64,000 bases of DNA from Pogostemon cablin (lineage: Eukaryota > Streptophyta > Magnoliopsida > Lamiales > Lamiaceae), in assembly GCA_023678885.1 (NCBI GenBank), contig CM042996.1, positions 15,682,602 to 15,746,601 on the forward strand, given 5' to 3'. The notes below the pieces were generated by a model that was given only the letters and a program-made list of their open reading frames with translations, ran no database searches and was not told the DNA's origin. Shown here piece by piece: positions 27,008 to 39,255 of the stretch. Both the position numbers and the translations under genes were made by a program. Position 1 is the stretch's first letter; every line of letters starts with the position of its first letter.

Positions 27008-30000
27008 TCATTTCCGGCTTAGTGGCGAGGACCTCTTACTTTTATTACTTTTTTCCATCGCTTGAGATACCGAAAGACTCACCATCATTTGTGGGTGCAA
27101 AGTAAATCCTCGAGCTTTCATGGACCCTAGTAACCTTTCAGCATCTTCCACAAACCCACCTTTTCTAAGTGATACTATGATCCTCTCAAAGTCACTTGCC
27201 TTCAATTGCTCGATCTTTGACTCCAGGACTCCTAAAGCTTGCAGCGCTTTTTTCTCGTTCCCAGATTTAATGTACATGTCGCAAAGGCTTACATGGAGCT
27301 TAAATGGAGGAGCCTCACCCAGTTCAGTGATTTTATCCAAAATCTGTTCGGCTTCATCAAAAAGCTCCATCTTGGTGAACCAGTCTATCAGAATAGTATA
27401 AGTGGAAATCCCAAATTCAATGCCATTTTTCTCAAGATCCAATAGGAACTTCAAGGCATCATCCAGTAAATCATTCTTTTCATAGGCTGAAATCACATTA
27501 GCAATACATCCATCGTCTGGCTTGTGCCCAAGTTTCCTCATCTGATTGAAACTGTTCTCCGCACGTTTATGGTTACCATTTCTGGCCCAAGCCTCAATCA
27601 TTAGTGACCAGGATTCAAGGTTGTGTGAACTATAATACTGTGTAGATGTGAATATTCGATCAGCTAACTCAACCTTGCCAGCTTGAACATATGCACGAAG
27701 CAAGGCTATATATGCCTCCCTTGTAACCTTTATATCTTTTATTTCCATATCCCTAAACAAAGCGTCACCAGCTTCTGTTTTACCAGCTTTTACATAGGCC
27801 ATCAACATAGCATTGTAGGTCTTCATGTCTGGCACGAATCCTTTGGCCCTTAAGCTGTCAAATGCTTCCTTAGCTCGATCAACATTTCCTGATTCAGAAT
27901 ATATTTGAACCAATAATGCTGACATGATAATATCAGGTTGAATGCCATTCTCACTCATCTTCTTTAAAAGTCTCTCAACATCATCCAATCGATTTTCTTT
28001 AGCAAAATCTTGAATCAGTTTTGAATAGTCGTTTGCAGTTGCCTGGAAGGATACTTCACAAAGTACAGATTCTGCAATCTACACCATCAAAGGCAATCAA
28101 GTCAGGATTTTAAACTTGACAAAATTTGTGTGCCAAAATGATTTGACACTGATACAAGTCTTTTAATATCTGATTTCTTTATCAATTTAAGACATTCAGT
28201 TATACCAATTTTCAGAGAAGAGGGTAACTTTCCAAATAAGCAAAGAGTTGAAATCAGTAAATGTATAAACATCCTTATACTTTAAGGATGAATGGATGAT
28301 ACCTGTGAAATTAAACGCTTAAAACTATGCTTTTTTAAAATTTGATATGGGAATGATCACCTCTCTATAACAAGTAGAAAGTCAAGAAGGCAAGATGCAA
28401 ACGCAAATGCAAACATAGAAAGATTTAACAATATCTAGTTTCCAGAAATGAAATGTACAAGATATATAAGATGCATATCAACCTCAAGCAATAGTGTGAA
28501 AATATGTGATAAAACAAAACCATAAGGGACGTCATATAGCAAATCCATATAGAAAAAAAAAAAAAGAAGGATACACTGGCCACATCTATAAAATTTCAGA
28601 AGGAATTTGATGTATTACACAAATTTATTCACCGTACAGAAACAGGGATATATCACAAATAAAAAGTGAAAAAGTGCATCAGAAAAAGAAATCATGATTT
28701 AAATATATACTAATAGATTAAGAGAACAAAGAATAGTATAAGATTAAAATGATTCACTTAAAAGTATAAAAACAAGAAAAGGATGTACTACAATAATTCC
28801 CATTACTCAAACTCAACTTTTCAGAAATTCATGGAAATGCACATCAAAGTAGTTATAAATATGGCCGTCATACTTTTGATTGCGTTCTGTAAACATATTA
28901 AGAAATGTAAGTCATACATACTGGATCAAGAGCAATCTTTAATGGAAGAATAACAAGTAGACTTCTGCTAGCAGGTTGAAAAATAACTGAGAATAGTGAC
29001 AGTAAGTCTCAAGTGATCTCTAGATGCCATTCTCCTTAAAAGCTCAATGATCAAGAAATACCACTGAAGACAGGTAATTAAATTATTATGCACTCAAATA
29101 CGCCCTCTCTGCAAACATGTAGAGTTCAGAGAAATTCTGTAGTATCTGTAACTTAAAAGCTATCACCCATGCTAATCTTTATAAAACTGAGTTTCATGCA
29201 AAAAGAATAAAATCTGAATCAAGCAACTGGACAAAGATCAGTATTCCAATTTAGCAAATAAGGGATAATCATTAATCATGTCAAATTATATTAATCAAGT
29301 CAATAAAAATCAGAATTCATCTTCCCAAAATGATATCTATAGAATGAAAAAGAAGAGCCCGACTAAAAAAAAAGGTTTACCTAAGTAACCTGTAGTCCCC
29401 TAAAGTTGGAGAAAAAATTAAACGCAAAGAGTAAAATAAAATTTATAAGCATATATATCTACGACTGGCGCTTACAAAATAAGTAAGGGAATATTTCCCA
29501 ACATTTCCAGATAAAATTTTCATATTGGCTCTATCTTAACATATAACCAAGAACAAAAAGCAAATACAAAAGTTCATACCTTGATGTATAGATGAGAATT
29601 ATGTTCCTTCAGTTTATCCAAAAGAGCATTCCAGTCAATCCTACTAGGTTTGAGAAGATCTATCCATTCACGTAAAAGTGGAGCAGGATCATCCCCTTCT
29701 TGTAAAGATAGAATCTTGTCAGTAATTACTTTGCACTTGCCTGACAATGGCTGTGCCTCCTTATGCCAAATGACTTCTCCAGTCTCATGAATTTTATTAG
29801 CCACCTTAGCCCACTTGGGATCAGATAGATCAAGTCCATAAATCTTGTACTTAATCTTTCCATGTCGTTTGGGAAGAGAGATGCTCGCCGCATTCTTATC
29901 ATCACCCTCGTTTTCTTTCCCCAGTTTATCATTTTCAGGTTCCTCCTTCCGAAGGTGTTCCAAGCTCTCATAAAAATCACTTTGTTCCATTTTTTCACGT

Positions 30001-30623
30001 GCCCACTTGAACCTGAGCTCTCGCAGAAGCTCCCCACGAATGCCCACTTGACCAGCAAACCTATACATCTGCTTGACTTCCTCAGACTGAAGAAAACTCT
30101 TCATTCTCTCTTTTTTCTTTTCTTTTTCCATGTCTTGCAGCACGACATTGCTGACCTCCGAAACAGTCCTCCACAAGTCCTCACTTAAATCCTCCGAACG
30201 CACAGACGATCCAGCCCTAGCCAACTGTTCAAGACCACCCTTCTCAATCTCTGACACAACACTTTCAACAACGATCTTAAGCATCCCATTGATTGTATTC
30301 TTGTCACAATCCGGATATGCTTCGGAGAGCTTTTTCCGCATCACCCAAACAAATCGAGACAGGAACTCGTTAATTGTGGCATCAGTTTCGGACTCGCATT
30401 TTAAACCTCTCAATGATTGATCCATACTAACTTGTTCTGAAGTGTGCATGCATCTACAGGAAGATCTATCGAATTTTGAACCTTCAGATAAGCCTCCTAA
30501 GGGATGAAAAGAAGGGGGTATGGAGATAAATCTGGAGGCAGATGATTGCCTTGGGAATGCCCTACCATTGAGCTTCAGTATACTGTTTACCGTGTGTCTG
30601 TTGCAGATTCGCCTCAAATTCAT
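27008..30623 (-). CDS. P-class pentatricopeptide repeat protein, organellar
   Basis: RNA-binding helical-repeat protein expected in mitochondria or plastids. Two exons, 29580-30623 (residues 1-348) and 27008-28078 (349-704), join in phase at ...LYIK|IAES. The N-terminus (MNLRRICNRHTVN...) is basic and Ser-rich, like an organelle-targeting peptide. Residues about 80-300 form a non-PPR helical region with Lys/Glu-rich coils (DMEKEKKKERMKSF). The C-terminal half carries about nine 35-residue P-type repeats, such as DMKTYNAMLMAYVKAGKTEA. There is no E or DYW editing domain. Length and layout resemble my memory of Arabidopsis NFD5 (At1g19520); I am not certain enough to name it. Confidence 0.92.
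28079..29579 (-). other. single large intron of the PPR gene
   Basis: Donor AAG|GTATGA and acceptor GTAG|ATTGC on the minus strand. The 1.5 kb between them shows no coding segment or obvious transposon. Confidence 0.8.
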
Positions 30624-31518
30624 GTCTTATCTTTCTGGCTAACCTCCGATACTTGAACTTACAAAACAGCAGCACACGTGAAATTTACCAATTGAAACAC
30701 ACGACTATGATAATGGTTCTCCAATTGAAACCTAACCTATCAATTAATCAAATCCCCAGTCATAAAGAGAGATGAGAAGAGGAAAAATAGAGAAAAAGAA
30801 GCAATTTACCAAGGATTTGTTTCAGCGCGCGGTGAGAGGAAGATAGCTTTGAAATGGATTGGTGAAGGGTTTAATTAGGGTTTTAGGAATTGGGTTTATT
30901 TGAATTGGATTACAGAAGAGTGAATGTGTGCCGCGCGCGTATGGCGAGAAGAATGGTGTGTCTGATCCGATGCATTTGAGTAGGGTAGGGTTTTGGTGTG
31001 GCGGGTTGACCCGGTATACCCATTTTAATTTGAGATGTAATAATAATACTTGTTATTTTTATTTCTAAATTTATAAAAGGTTTGTTTTTGAGTAATCTGC
31101 AATACTTCTGTATATTGAAAAAGCTGTAGTCTAATATCTTCAACAACACATGTAATAGTTTCATTTAATCATTTTTATCTGTAAAGAGTATAGTTATATT
31201 TTTATCATTGAAGGGTTTTGGCTGTAGCCTAATTTTAGATTAAGAACATGTGTTGTCTTTTGAAGTGAACAACCACATTAATTTCAGTTTGTTTATATGG
31301 CAATTTGCAATAATATAAACAAACCTAGTATTTGGAGGACACTTTTATTTATGGATGTGCTCATCTTGAAGATGGCCTTCACGGATCTGTGAGGCGATAT
31401 CAGTCACTGCATCCGACCACTATGTCTTTCTCCATACCCCTAGTTAATCTCACATTATTCCTAAATAACACTATAACAACAAAATTTGTATTTATTAAAT
31501 AATAAACACAAAAGAAAT
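30624..31518. other. PPR gene 5' UTR/promoter and spacer
   Basis: No gene seen. The first 280 bases are probably the PPR leader and promoter. The rest is AT-rich spacer running up to the LTR-like element. Confidence 0.5.
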
Positions 31519-32534
31519 TACAATGATAATTCGAGATGAATTGAACTTGAGAATTTGAGTAAACAACTTCTAATTATCCTCTGATTCCTCTCTTGAGTTG
31601 ACTTCTTGACCTTTTCAACTTTCGGAGCCGGATCTTCGAATGAAGCTTGTCCGAGCTCTGACTTGAGGGCTTTTGAACGTTTGTCCGGAGGCGTCGAGCC
31701 TTTGTTCGGATCAAATTTTGACTTGAGAGACTTCTGCGAAGAACGTCGTCCAATTTGGTAGAACGTCGTTGGCTTTTCAGATAATGAATTTGATATGAAG
31801 AATGTCGGATCAAAGAGAATTAGCACCTTGATCTCTAATCGGAGATGGTTGGCTGGAAGAACGCCAGATCGGAGGGGCTTGACACCTTTATATCTGATCG
31901 GAGGCGGTAGACTAGAAGAACGCCGGATCGGAGGGGCTTGACACCTTGATCTCTGATCGGAGGCGGATGGCTAAAAGAACGCCGGATTGGTGGGGCTTGA
32001 CACCTTAATCTCTGATCGAAGGCGGTTGGCTGAAAGAACGCCGGATCGGAGGGACTTAGAACCTTGATCTCGGATTGCAGGCCGTTCTTGGCTTGAAAAT
32101 CTCAAGAGAGCACTGCTCGTATTCTTGATCTCTTGAGAAGCGTCTACGTCTTCAGATGTTTTAGTGTGATTGGAATGAGGACTGAAGACCCTTATTTATA
32201 GATGGAGGAAATAATAACTTGTGAGATATTTTCTCATTGAAAAGATATGTTGGGTTTTTCTTCTTTAATTAAGTCTGTCAAATTGGATTTGAGCCTATTT
32301 AATTTTATTAAGCCCGCCTGACTGGATTTGATTTGCTGGAATTGTTGACTTAAGTCAGACCCATTTAACTTGGACTTATTTGACTGAATATGACTCAATT
32401 ATCAATAATTTATTCATTTATTTTAGGAATTTATTTATTTAAATTTCTTAATAAATAAATAATTAATTGATAATTATTGCATTAATTTGCCACATATTTT
32501 TATTTAATAGGCAATAAAATTCAGATGCCTACAA
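31519..32534 (-). mobile_element. solo-LTR-like element (candidate)
   Basis: Read on the minus strand it has a promoter-like CTATAAATAAGG (about 32191-32201), a possible leader, and then a block of 59-bp tandem repeats. This AT-rich upstream / TATA / transcribed-leader layout is typical of an LTR. A TACAA 5-mer lies at both 31519-31523 and 32530-32534 and may be the target-site duplication. With those limits the termini are not a clean TG...CA pair, so boundaries and class are uncertain. No internal coding region is present. Confidence 0.45.
31797..32095. repeat. 59-bp tandem repeat, about five units
   Basis: The marker AAGAACGCC recurs at about 31856, 31915, 31974 and 32033, exactly 59 bp apart each time. 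A typical unit reads AAGAACGCCGGATCGGAGGG, then GCTTGACACCTTGATCTCTG. A degenerate fifth unit precedes it. A 59-bp period is not a multiple of three, so it is unlikely to encode a protein repeat. Confidence 0.9.
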
Positions 32535-32959
32535 ACACTTCGAAGGAGCGTGCTGCAATTCCATTTTGAAGTTCACTCGTCCCTCCCTCCTGCAGTGCTC
32601 CATTTCGACGGTTTCGTGCTGCAAAATGGAGGAAGACAGTAGCAACTGCTACATTTTTTGTTTTACTATTTTGTTTAAATAGTTTGCATGTGTATGTTTT
32701 ATTTAAAAAATGGTTATGCGTATATTTAGATTGATGACCACATTAGTTTAGATTGAATTTTATCAATGATGAAGCTGATGTAACAAGTCTTTCTCATGTG
32801 CTGCTTCAGTAAGAACAAAGAATAGCCTAGTATGCAAAGGGCCAGAAAATACAACCATTTATTCAATTCTTACACAACTCAGCAATGATCTGTCTCTCCA
32901 AGGCCTCATAGTTTTTGTACAAAAAATTTGATGAAAGTTTCGATGCAAAACCTCATCAC
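32535..32959. other. spacer and FSD2 3' UTR
   Basis: No gene seen. The part nearest 32960 is probably FSD2 3' UTR. A short inverted repeat (CTCCATTT...AAAATGGAGG) lies at about 32600-32630. Confidence 0.5.
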
Positions 32960-34985
32960 TCAATCAGCCTCAGACTCATCTGGATCACTTTTCAAATACA
33001 TTTCCACTGGTTCCGTGCTACCTATGCCGTCCCCTTCGTATTCTGTTTTACTTCTCTCTTCCTCTTGTTCCCTTTCAGCAGCTCGAGCTTTTGCAGCTTC
33101 AAGTCTAGAACTCACGGCTTCCCAAGAAACGAGCTTCTCCAAGAAGGTTGATACATAATCCGGCCTCCGGTTCTGAGGTAAATGATATTGCTTCACTCTT
33201 CTAGAACAGAATAAGTAAGTAAAACAAACATTATAGATATTAAAGATGAGGTTTAACCTGAAAATCGAGGTAGTATGCATGCTGTAGAAAAACAACAGAA
33301 AAAAGGATTAGATTAATTTCTCGGGGATGGATATGGGTTGTTGATAATTCTAATTTCTTACCTCCCAAACATCAATAGTAAGCAGTGGCTGCAACCAAAA
33401 ACCAGAAAAGGAAATTACAAGGGATTACATGTTTAAGGACAGTCACAAATCACAATAGTTAACTTGCAAAATCAAGAGTAATTTAAATTAAGAGAATGGG
33501 AAGAACATCACAGAGCGACGAAGAAGAAAAACTGACAGAGTAATCCCAGACGAGAGGATTAACAGCATTGGGGCTCTTCACCACCACTAGCTTTTTGTCC
33601 TCTTCTGAGGGACGGGGATTGACTGCATTTCCAACATTGAGTCTATTTGCTTTATCTGAATTATGTCAACAAATGTGTTTTCTTCAGTAACATTTAAAAC
33701 AATGTAACTGGTTTAAAATGACGAAGAAATTCTATAAAGTACTCACACACAAGCCAAGCCCAACCGGAACCAAACTGTGTTGCTGCAGCTGTCTTGAGTT
33801 CACTAATAAGAGCTTCAAAAGAACCAAAGTCTCTCTTGATCAATTCAAGAAGCTCTCCTGATGGCTGGCCTCCACCACCAGGTTTCATCGACTCCCAGAA
33901 GAATTCATGATTCCACACCTACCAAGAAGAGAAAACAATCCACATTACAAAAGAGAAGAAAATAACTCTCAACATGAATTAAATAATCTTGTTCCCTCCT
34001 GGTAGTTGCTTAAAATTCTTGCTCAAGAAAGTTCAACATGAATGCTTAAAGAGATCCAACTCTGAATTGTATAATCAATGGAGTGTTCTATCATCTATGT
34101 TCAAAGAAACGCAACTGCCAGCATCAATCGAGAAAGTAAAACTATATACCTGAGCAGCATTGTTAAAGGGTGGGAGGAGATCACCCTTGTTATAAGTAGC
34201 AAATATAATTTCTTCCAATGGCTTTGTATCTAGCTCTGTTCCAACTATTTGGTTGTTGAGGTTATCCACATAAGCTCTATGATGCTTCCCCCAATGGTAT
34301 TCGAATGTTTCTCGACTCATATGAGGTTCCAACGCATCCTACGCAACCAATCAGTTCAACAACACATGATTATTAACCTTAACTAACACCCCAGATTTCA
34401 TTACTATGTTCCTTTAGCAGATATTAACATAAGATATGTAAACAACACATTCAGATTCCAAGAAACAGCTTATATCTATCTTACAAGAGGGTATGGCGGA
34501 GGCTTATGCTCGATTTTCGCAGTTATTACTCTCCGGTAAGCTTTCCGGAGATCCCTTTTCTGCAACCAGAGTGATCATATTTAAAACTCAACTATCAACC
34601 AGAAAGTAATACAGTAAACCGAGTCAGGTAATAACGAAGCATTGTTAGTCACAGTCTCTTTGCGGCATTTAATCGAACACCTTGCTGGCATGCGCATTAA
34701 TCAAACAGGTTTACAGCATTAATCAAACAGGTTTACATTTAAGAGAAAAATCAAAGCTTCAAAACACCATCCCACAAACTAGAAACGCGAAATTCAAGTA
34801 ACAAAGTAGGCACCTCATTCTTTCTGCAATGGAGGTTGTTACAAGTCGACCAAGAAAACCCTGCAAATTGCGAGGACGAATGAAAACATGGGAAATTTTT
34901 CTGATGAAAGGTGTGTTGAGATAGAGAGCAAACCTCGGGAGGAAAGTAAACCGCAGGTCAAAGGATTGGACACGGAGACAGCCAT
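32960..34985 (-). CDS. FSD2: plastid iron superoxide dismutase, FSD2-like
   Basis: Converts superoxide to hydrogen peroxide and oxygen in the chloroplast; in Arabidopsis FSD2 works with FSD3 at nucleoids. Nine exons: 34934-34985, 34814-34860, 34485-34559, 34150-34338, 33747-33918, 33537-33655, 33362-33388, 33258-33281, 32960-33172. They sum to 918 nt, exactly 305 residues plus stop, the length I recall for FSD2. Residues 1 to about 45 look like a transit peptide. The iron ligands of the family are all present: His73 (FEYHWGKHH), His125 (VWNHEFFW), Asp224 (LLTIDVWE) and His228 (HAYYLDF). After the catalytic domain comes an acidic, Glu-rich tail ending SDPDESEAD, typical of FSD2 rather than FSD1. 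Asp224 and His228 lie on separate 27- and 24-nt micro-exons. Confidence 0.95.
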
Positions 34986-35289
34986 GAATTATGTGGAAAG
35001 TTGAAGGTCGAGCGTGTGTTGTGTGCAAGAGCAAGAAGTGTAAGATGGGATAGGATTATGGTACTGCAACAAACGCCAACTTGTACCGCGTTAGGATGTG
35101 CAGTACAAGAAATGTTGGTATTTGCCACCTTTGTTAAAGACCAGAATTTTATGTATTTGCTGTCTTCGTCTATGTCTATATCAACTTCTTTTATAGGTAA
35201 GTAGTGACACTAGTAATGGCATAGCTAAAGTGAGAATAGTAAAAATATTTTCCAACTGAATTTTACAAACTTAATTTTTGAATATTTGA
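34986..35289. other. FSD2 promoter region
   Basis: Upstream of the FSD2 start codon. I saw no clear TATA box and no other gene. Confidence 0.4.
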
Positions 35290-35528
35290 TACTCCCTCCG
35301 TCCTGGCATAAGAGAGTCTTTTTTTTTTTTTTTCACGTAGATTAAGGAGTATTATTATTTAATGTGTAGTGGGTAGTTGCATTAGTGTTAGTGTGAGTGT
35401 GGACTCCATATTTTAATTGTATTAGAGGGGGTGTGTGGGTCACATATGTGTACAAAAGGAAAGGGGACTCTTTGGGTGAGACGATCAAAATGGAAAAAAA
35501 ACCCTCTCTGAATGGGACGGAGGGAGTA
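35290..35528. mobile_element. Stowaway-like MITE
   Basis: Starts CTCCCTCCGTCCTGGCATAA and ends AATGGGACGGAGGGAG, perfect over the terminal 11 bases, with TA on both sides. It is 239 bp with its duplication. It shares the TTTTTTTCACGTAGATTAAG core with the 14.2- and 15.1-kb copies. It lies about 0.3 kb upstream of FSD2. Confidence 0.85.
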
Positions 35529-35623
35529 TATTATGGTAGAAAGTTTATTGTTTCACTTCACTTATCGAATCAAGATTCATGTCAAAAGTAAAATTCGAAA
35601 TGTAGTCTTTTTTTCCTCCTCTC

Positions 35624-35729
35624 TATTACTTCCTCCGTCTCGTCAAAATGAGTGCATTTTGTCATTTTCGTCCTAGGTGCATTTCCTTTTTTAGTAAAAC
35701 AATTAATATATTTCCATGGGACTTGTACA
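35624..35729. mobile_element. MITE end fragment
   Basis: ACTTCCTCCGTCTCGTCAAA marks the left end of another Stowaway-type element, but no right end follows. The sequence stops making sense as a MITE close to the SHPRH fragment, so it may have been cut off when that fragment arrived. Confidence 0.45.
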
Positions 35730-36827
35730 ATAAGTTTATCACATCTAATGTTGAAAACTCTTTAATTGGATACAGCTAGTGTTGAAAAATTTCTTGCAAT
35801 GGATTCATTGTCACGTATAAAAGGACTTTGAAGGTAACTATAGAGCCTTAGCCTCTCCTGTCAGTTATGCAATTCATTTTCTTTGATCCGGCTTTTGTTA
35901 TCAAGTAACATAATAATTCTTATGTTATTACCCTCTAATGGCATTGTCCGCACGTTTTATGCTCATATCTGGTGTTTTAGAAATTGCTTGCTTTGGTGGG
36001 TAACCAAGGTGTAGCTTAATTAGATTCATTTTTATAATCACTGTGGGATTAATTGAATATAATTTTTAAGATAATATGTAGCCTTGTTATCATTTCAAGA
36101 AGAGAAAGGAAAGATCATTGATGTTCATGTTCAGAAGAGCACACTTATTTAGCATTTGAAATTATGGTGATTGTTTCATTCTGTTTTGGATATTATACTT
36201 CTGTTGTATCTTTCATTGGTGACATGTGGATAAGGGGAAAAAAAGTCTTATGGTTGTTTGGGGACTTGAAATTTAGATCAGTACTCAACATTGAAGTCTT
36301 TTACTTTAGATGATGAACCGAATAAGGTTTCTTGCATCTAATATTAGATCCATTAGCAAATGTAGTATATTTTACTGTCAAACTCATTGGTTGTTATTTT
36401 TTTACAACAATCTGATGTGTTTAATATGGCTATTTGCTTATATCCTTTCCCAGGGCTTGGCACAATCAACACAAAACTTGAAATCAGAAAGCGTCGACGT
36501 CTCAACGGTACCTGAAGCAGCAGTGGTCTCAGTAGTTTGTCAAGAGCAGCTTGGTAGTCATGTGAAGATGGTACTTGTTGAGACTCAATTTCTCTAATTT
36601 TTCAGTAAAAAGTTTACGGACAGATAGATGGCATGTATTATTAGATAGTAATTATATATGCATTTTGATTGGACAACTGACATTTGCTAAAGAGCAAATT
36701 ACATCTAGAAGCAATTTGGTTGCTAGAGAGACTGCATTTCAATTATAAGTACTGTTTGCCAAGTCAATGCTTTTCGAGAATTCGTTGTCCTCAGTTGCTT
36801 ATGTGCTTAAAGATAAGTTTATCACAT
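35730..36827 (+). pseudogene. scrambled partial copy of the SHPRH gene
   Basis: Closely matches 9.82-11.37 kb of the SHPRH gene above, in the same orientation and including introns, so it is DNA-derived and not retro-copied. It covers the 3' part of the exon at 9666-9908 (LDTASVE...FLAMDSLSRIKG), most of the next intron, a piece of the first RING exon (36452-36560), and intron up to the position matching about 11375. There are many internal deletions. The exon lacks the stretch encoding CPVCQ/CGHVTC, so no RING finger could form. A 15-bp direct repeat, ATAAGTTTATCACAT, lies at 35730-35744 and 36813-36827. Just inside the left repeat, AATGTTGAAAACTCT duplicates a word missing further on. Confidence 0.93.
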
Positions 36828-37189
36828 ACAAAATTTAAATTCTGATAGAAACATCAACAACAGAAAGAGAACCAGAAGGCCAAAACAAAAGTTCAAACAC
36901 AAGATAGGGAGATGATAGTTGATGGGAAACCCAGTGTATTATTGAAGTTAAAAAAGATTGTTAGTTGCCTCTTGCAACCAATCGAAAAAGGCAAGAAACG
37001 AAAGAGCCCAAAGTAAACAAGAGGGAGGCCAAGAGAGGGAGATCAAAAACCAATTTGTATCAAATTAATCCAGAAAGGACATTGCAATAACGCTTTGTAC
37101 TCTAACGGAAAATCATAATTATTCAGCAAATGATGGCTGCTGCGAGCAATCTATATCAAAAAGGCTGTCCGCAGGATTCAAAGCTCTAC
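36828..37189. other. spacer and QCR10 3' UTR
   Basis: No gene seen. The part next to 37190 is probably the QCR10 3' UTR. Confidence 0.45.
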
Positions 37190-38728
37190 TCACTTCTGCT
37201 CAGGATCACTTTTCTCAAAAAATGTCTTCCTTATCCAGTCGAACGGCTGTCAAAACAATAATTATGGTTAATTCGTTTAACTGAACCAAGAACAACAAAT
37301 GCTGAAATAAGCTGGTATCAAGGTTAAGGCTTGGTCATCTTTCTTGATACAACATGCTGAACCAAGAAAATGAATGTGATTGAACAGCTAACGAAAATCA
37401 ATCAACTCCAATTTATTAAGATACACTACAATAATTTTCTTCTAAAAATACATCAAAAACTAAAAATGTTTGCTCTGGCAAGTACTGAGTTCATCAACAA
37501 CAACCAACCACTAAAAACTTAATAAAAAAATTCTACATGATGATTAGTGATTCTGAACACTAGTTTTTCAAAAGAAGCCCGATAATAGATGAAGTTGTAA
37601 TCTTCTATCCTGCTATAAGATTCAAAAAGTTTATAAACAGTAGTGTTTTCTCTATTACAAAGCTTAGGCGGTGTTGGTACATTAATGAAGAATGGAAAGG
37701 TAAAAGAATTGAAATGGAATGTTATGGGTTTTACTCCCCTAATTGGAGAAGGAATATGGGAATCAAACTCATACCAAATTACCAATGTAATAACAAGCAT
37801 GTACTTTAATTTAATTCCCATTCATCTACACAAGTTTTGAAACGAAAAAAAAAAAAAAAAAAAGTTGCCCTATAAGCTTTACAAGCAAGAGACTTGAAGT
37901 TCCATAATAAGAACTGGATAAAAGCTATCTAGAAGTAAAAAAATTTCCGTCAAACAGTGTGAAGGACCTAAAATCACCCTCTGGCCTAATCAGCCTTGTT
38001 AGGTACCAGGCAAGCCTGAAAGCTAAAATACCTAGATGACCTATACAAGGCCAAGCGCCAGTGAGAATTTCAATTATAGCATAAGACTAAAATCATATTG
38101 TATGTGTATTTGCTACACGATAAGAAGTAAAATATTAAAAATATAATGAATCTACCACGCCCAACATAATATTACCAAAGATTTCAATGTTGCAGGGTAA
38201 TCAATGGAAGCACCGGTCTCTTGTGACCCTTAGTATGAAAACTGAAATGAGACTCTCACACTCAGACATTCCCTATCTTGAACCTCCAATCAGCATTGGC
38301 TAAGAAATCCTAAAAAGCCTAAACCCTTACTTAATCAAACAAATGCACAAACATCTGATCCCACCCCCATTACTTCTCTAATTGATCAATTTAAACACCC
38401 TGTTGGAGGGAACAAATAAAGTGCGCGATTTCTGCGAAATCTAAAGTGCAAACTCATACAAAATATATTACGAGATCTAAATTCTAATCATCTCAAAAAC
38501 AGAAATGAATAATAATAAAAAACGAGAATCAAACATATAACCAACGTGAATCAAACGAATAAGGCAACAGGGAAGATCGCGATTCGCTAAGGAATAAGAG
38601 CGGACCTGGACAAGATAGATGGCAGCGGTACCGGCGGTTACGCCCCAGAGGGCGAAGGCCTGTACGTCGGTGGACTGAAGGCGGGGACGGGGGGGAACCA
38701 TGGAGAGAGCTGAAGATGGAGACACCAT
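37190..38728 (-). CDS. QCR10: cytochrome bc1 complex subunit 10-like (QCR10)
   Basis: Small accessory subunit of mitochondrial respiratory complex III in the inner membrane. Exons 38606-38728 (41 residues) and 37190-37246 (18 residues plus stop) join in phase at ...YLVQ|PFDW, giving 59 residues. Plant QCR10 is about 57. One transmembrane helix is visible (FALWGVTAGTAAIYLV), preceded by PRPRLQSTDVQ and followed by a basic, matrix- or intermembrane-facing tail (PFDWIRKTFFEK). The start codon used here adds about ten residues before the usual Pro-rich beginning; the next in-frame ATG is codon 10. Arabidopsis counterpart, from memory, is At2g40765, a neighbour of SHPRH there too. The 1.36-kb intron has no visible gene. 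Confidence 0.85.
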
Positions 38729-39151
38729 TGTTGATGGAGGAGAGTAGAAACCCTAGAGGTTGACGCGTAGTTTCAGGAAGCGAGAAAACGACGATTAGGG
38801 TTGGGACTTTCTCAATTCCAACAAATTTAAGGCAAGCCGCCAATGATGATGAATTCAACACTCTTTTCGCCAGAAATATGCGAGTTTACCGTACTACCCT
38901 TGCCTTATTATTCTTAGGTTTTTACAATTGTTAATTACGAGTTTTTAGAAAATAATCACTCCAATTTTTTCGTAGTGTTTTCAATCTCAACTTAATTACC
39001 ATCTTCTTCCAATCTAAAAAAAAAATGATTTACCACACAATTAGGAGCCCCACTGCCCATAGGCGGAGCTAGCATATGACTATTGACCCCCCCCCCCCCT
39101 GAGTAATTAGTTATTTAATATAGTATAAAATAATTCTATACTATATTTAAT
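38729..39151. other. QCR10 5' region and spacer
   Basis: 5' UTR and promoter of QCR10 followed by AT-rich spacer. There is a short C run at about 39089-39099. No gene seen. Confidence 0.5.
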
Positions 39152-39240
39152 AGCCTAGTGGTTTAATAGGCCTTCTAATTGATTGAAGGTCACGTGTTCG
39201 AACCTGATAAGCAGCTTCTTTCTTTTAATTCTTATTTCCT
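39152..39240 (+). mobile_element. tRNA-derived SINE-like sequence
   Basis: TAGCCTAGTGGTTTAATAGG fits the RNA polymerase III A box, and GTGTTCGAACCTG about 40 bases later fits the B box (GTTCGAACC). This A/B spacing and the pyrimidine-rich tail after it (CTTCTTTCTTTT) suit the head of a plant SINE. It does not fold as a complete tRNA. Confidence 0.5.
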
Positions 39241-39255
39241 TTTAATATTTGTGGT

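Noticed and set aside
31797..32095. CRISPR array or protein repeat
   Set aside because: Repeats are directly contiguous without unique spacers, the context is a plant nuclear genome, and 59 bp is not a multiple of three.
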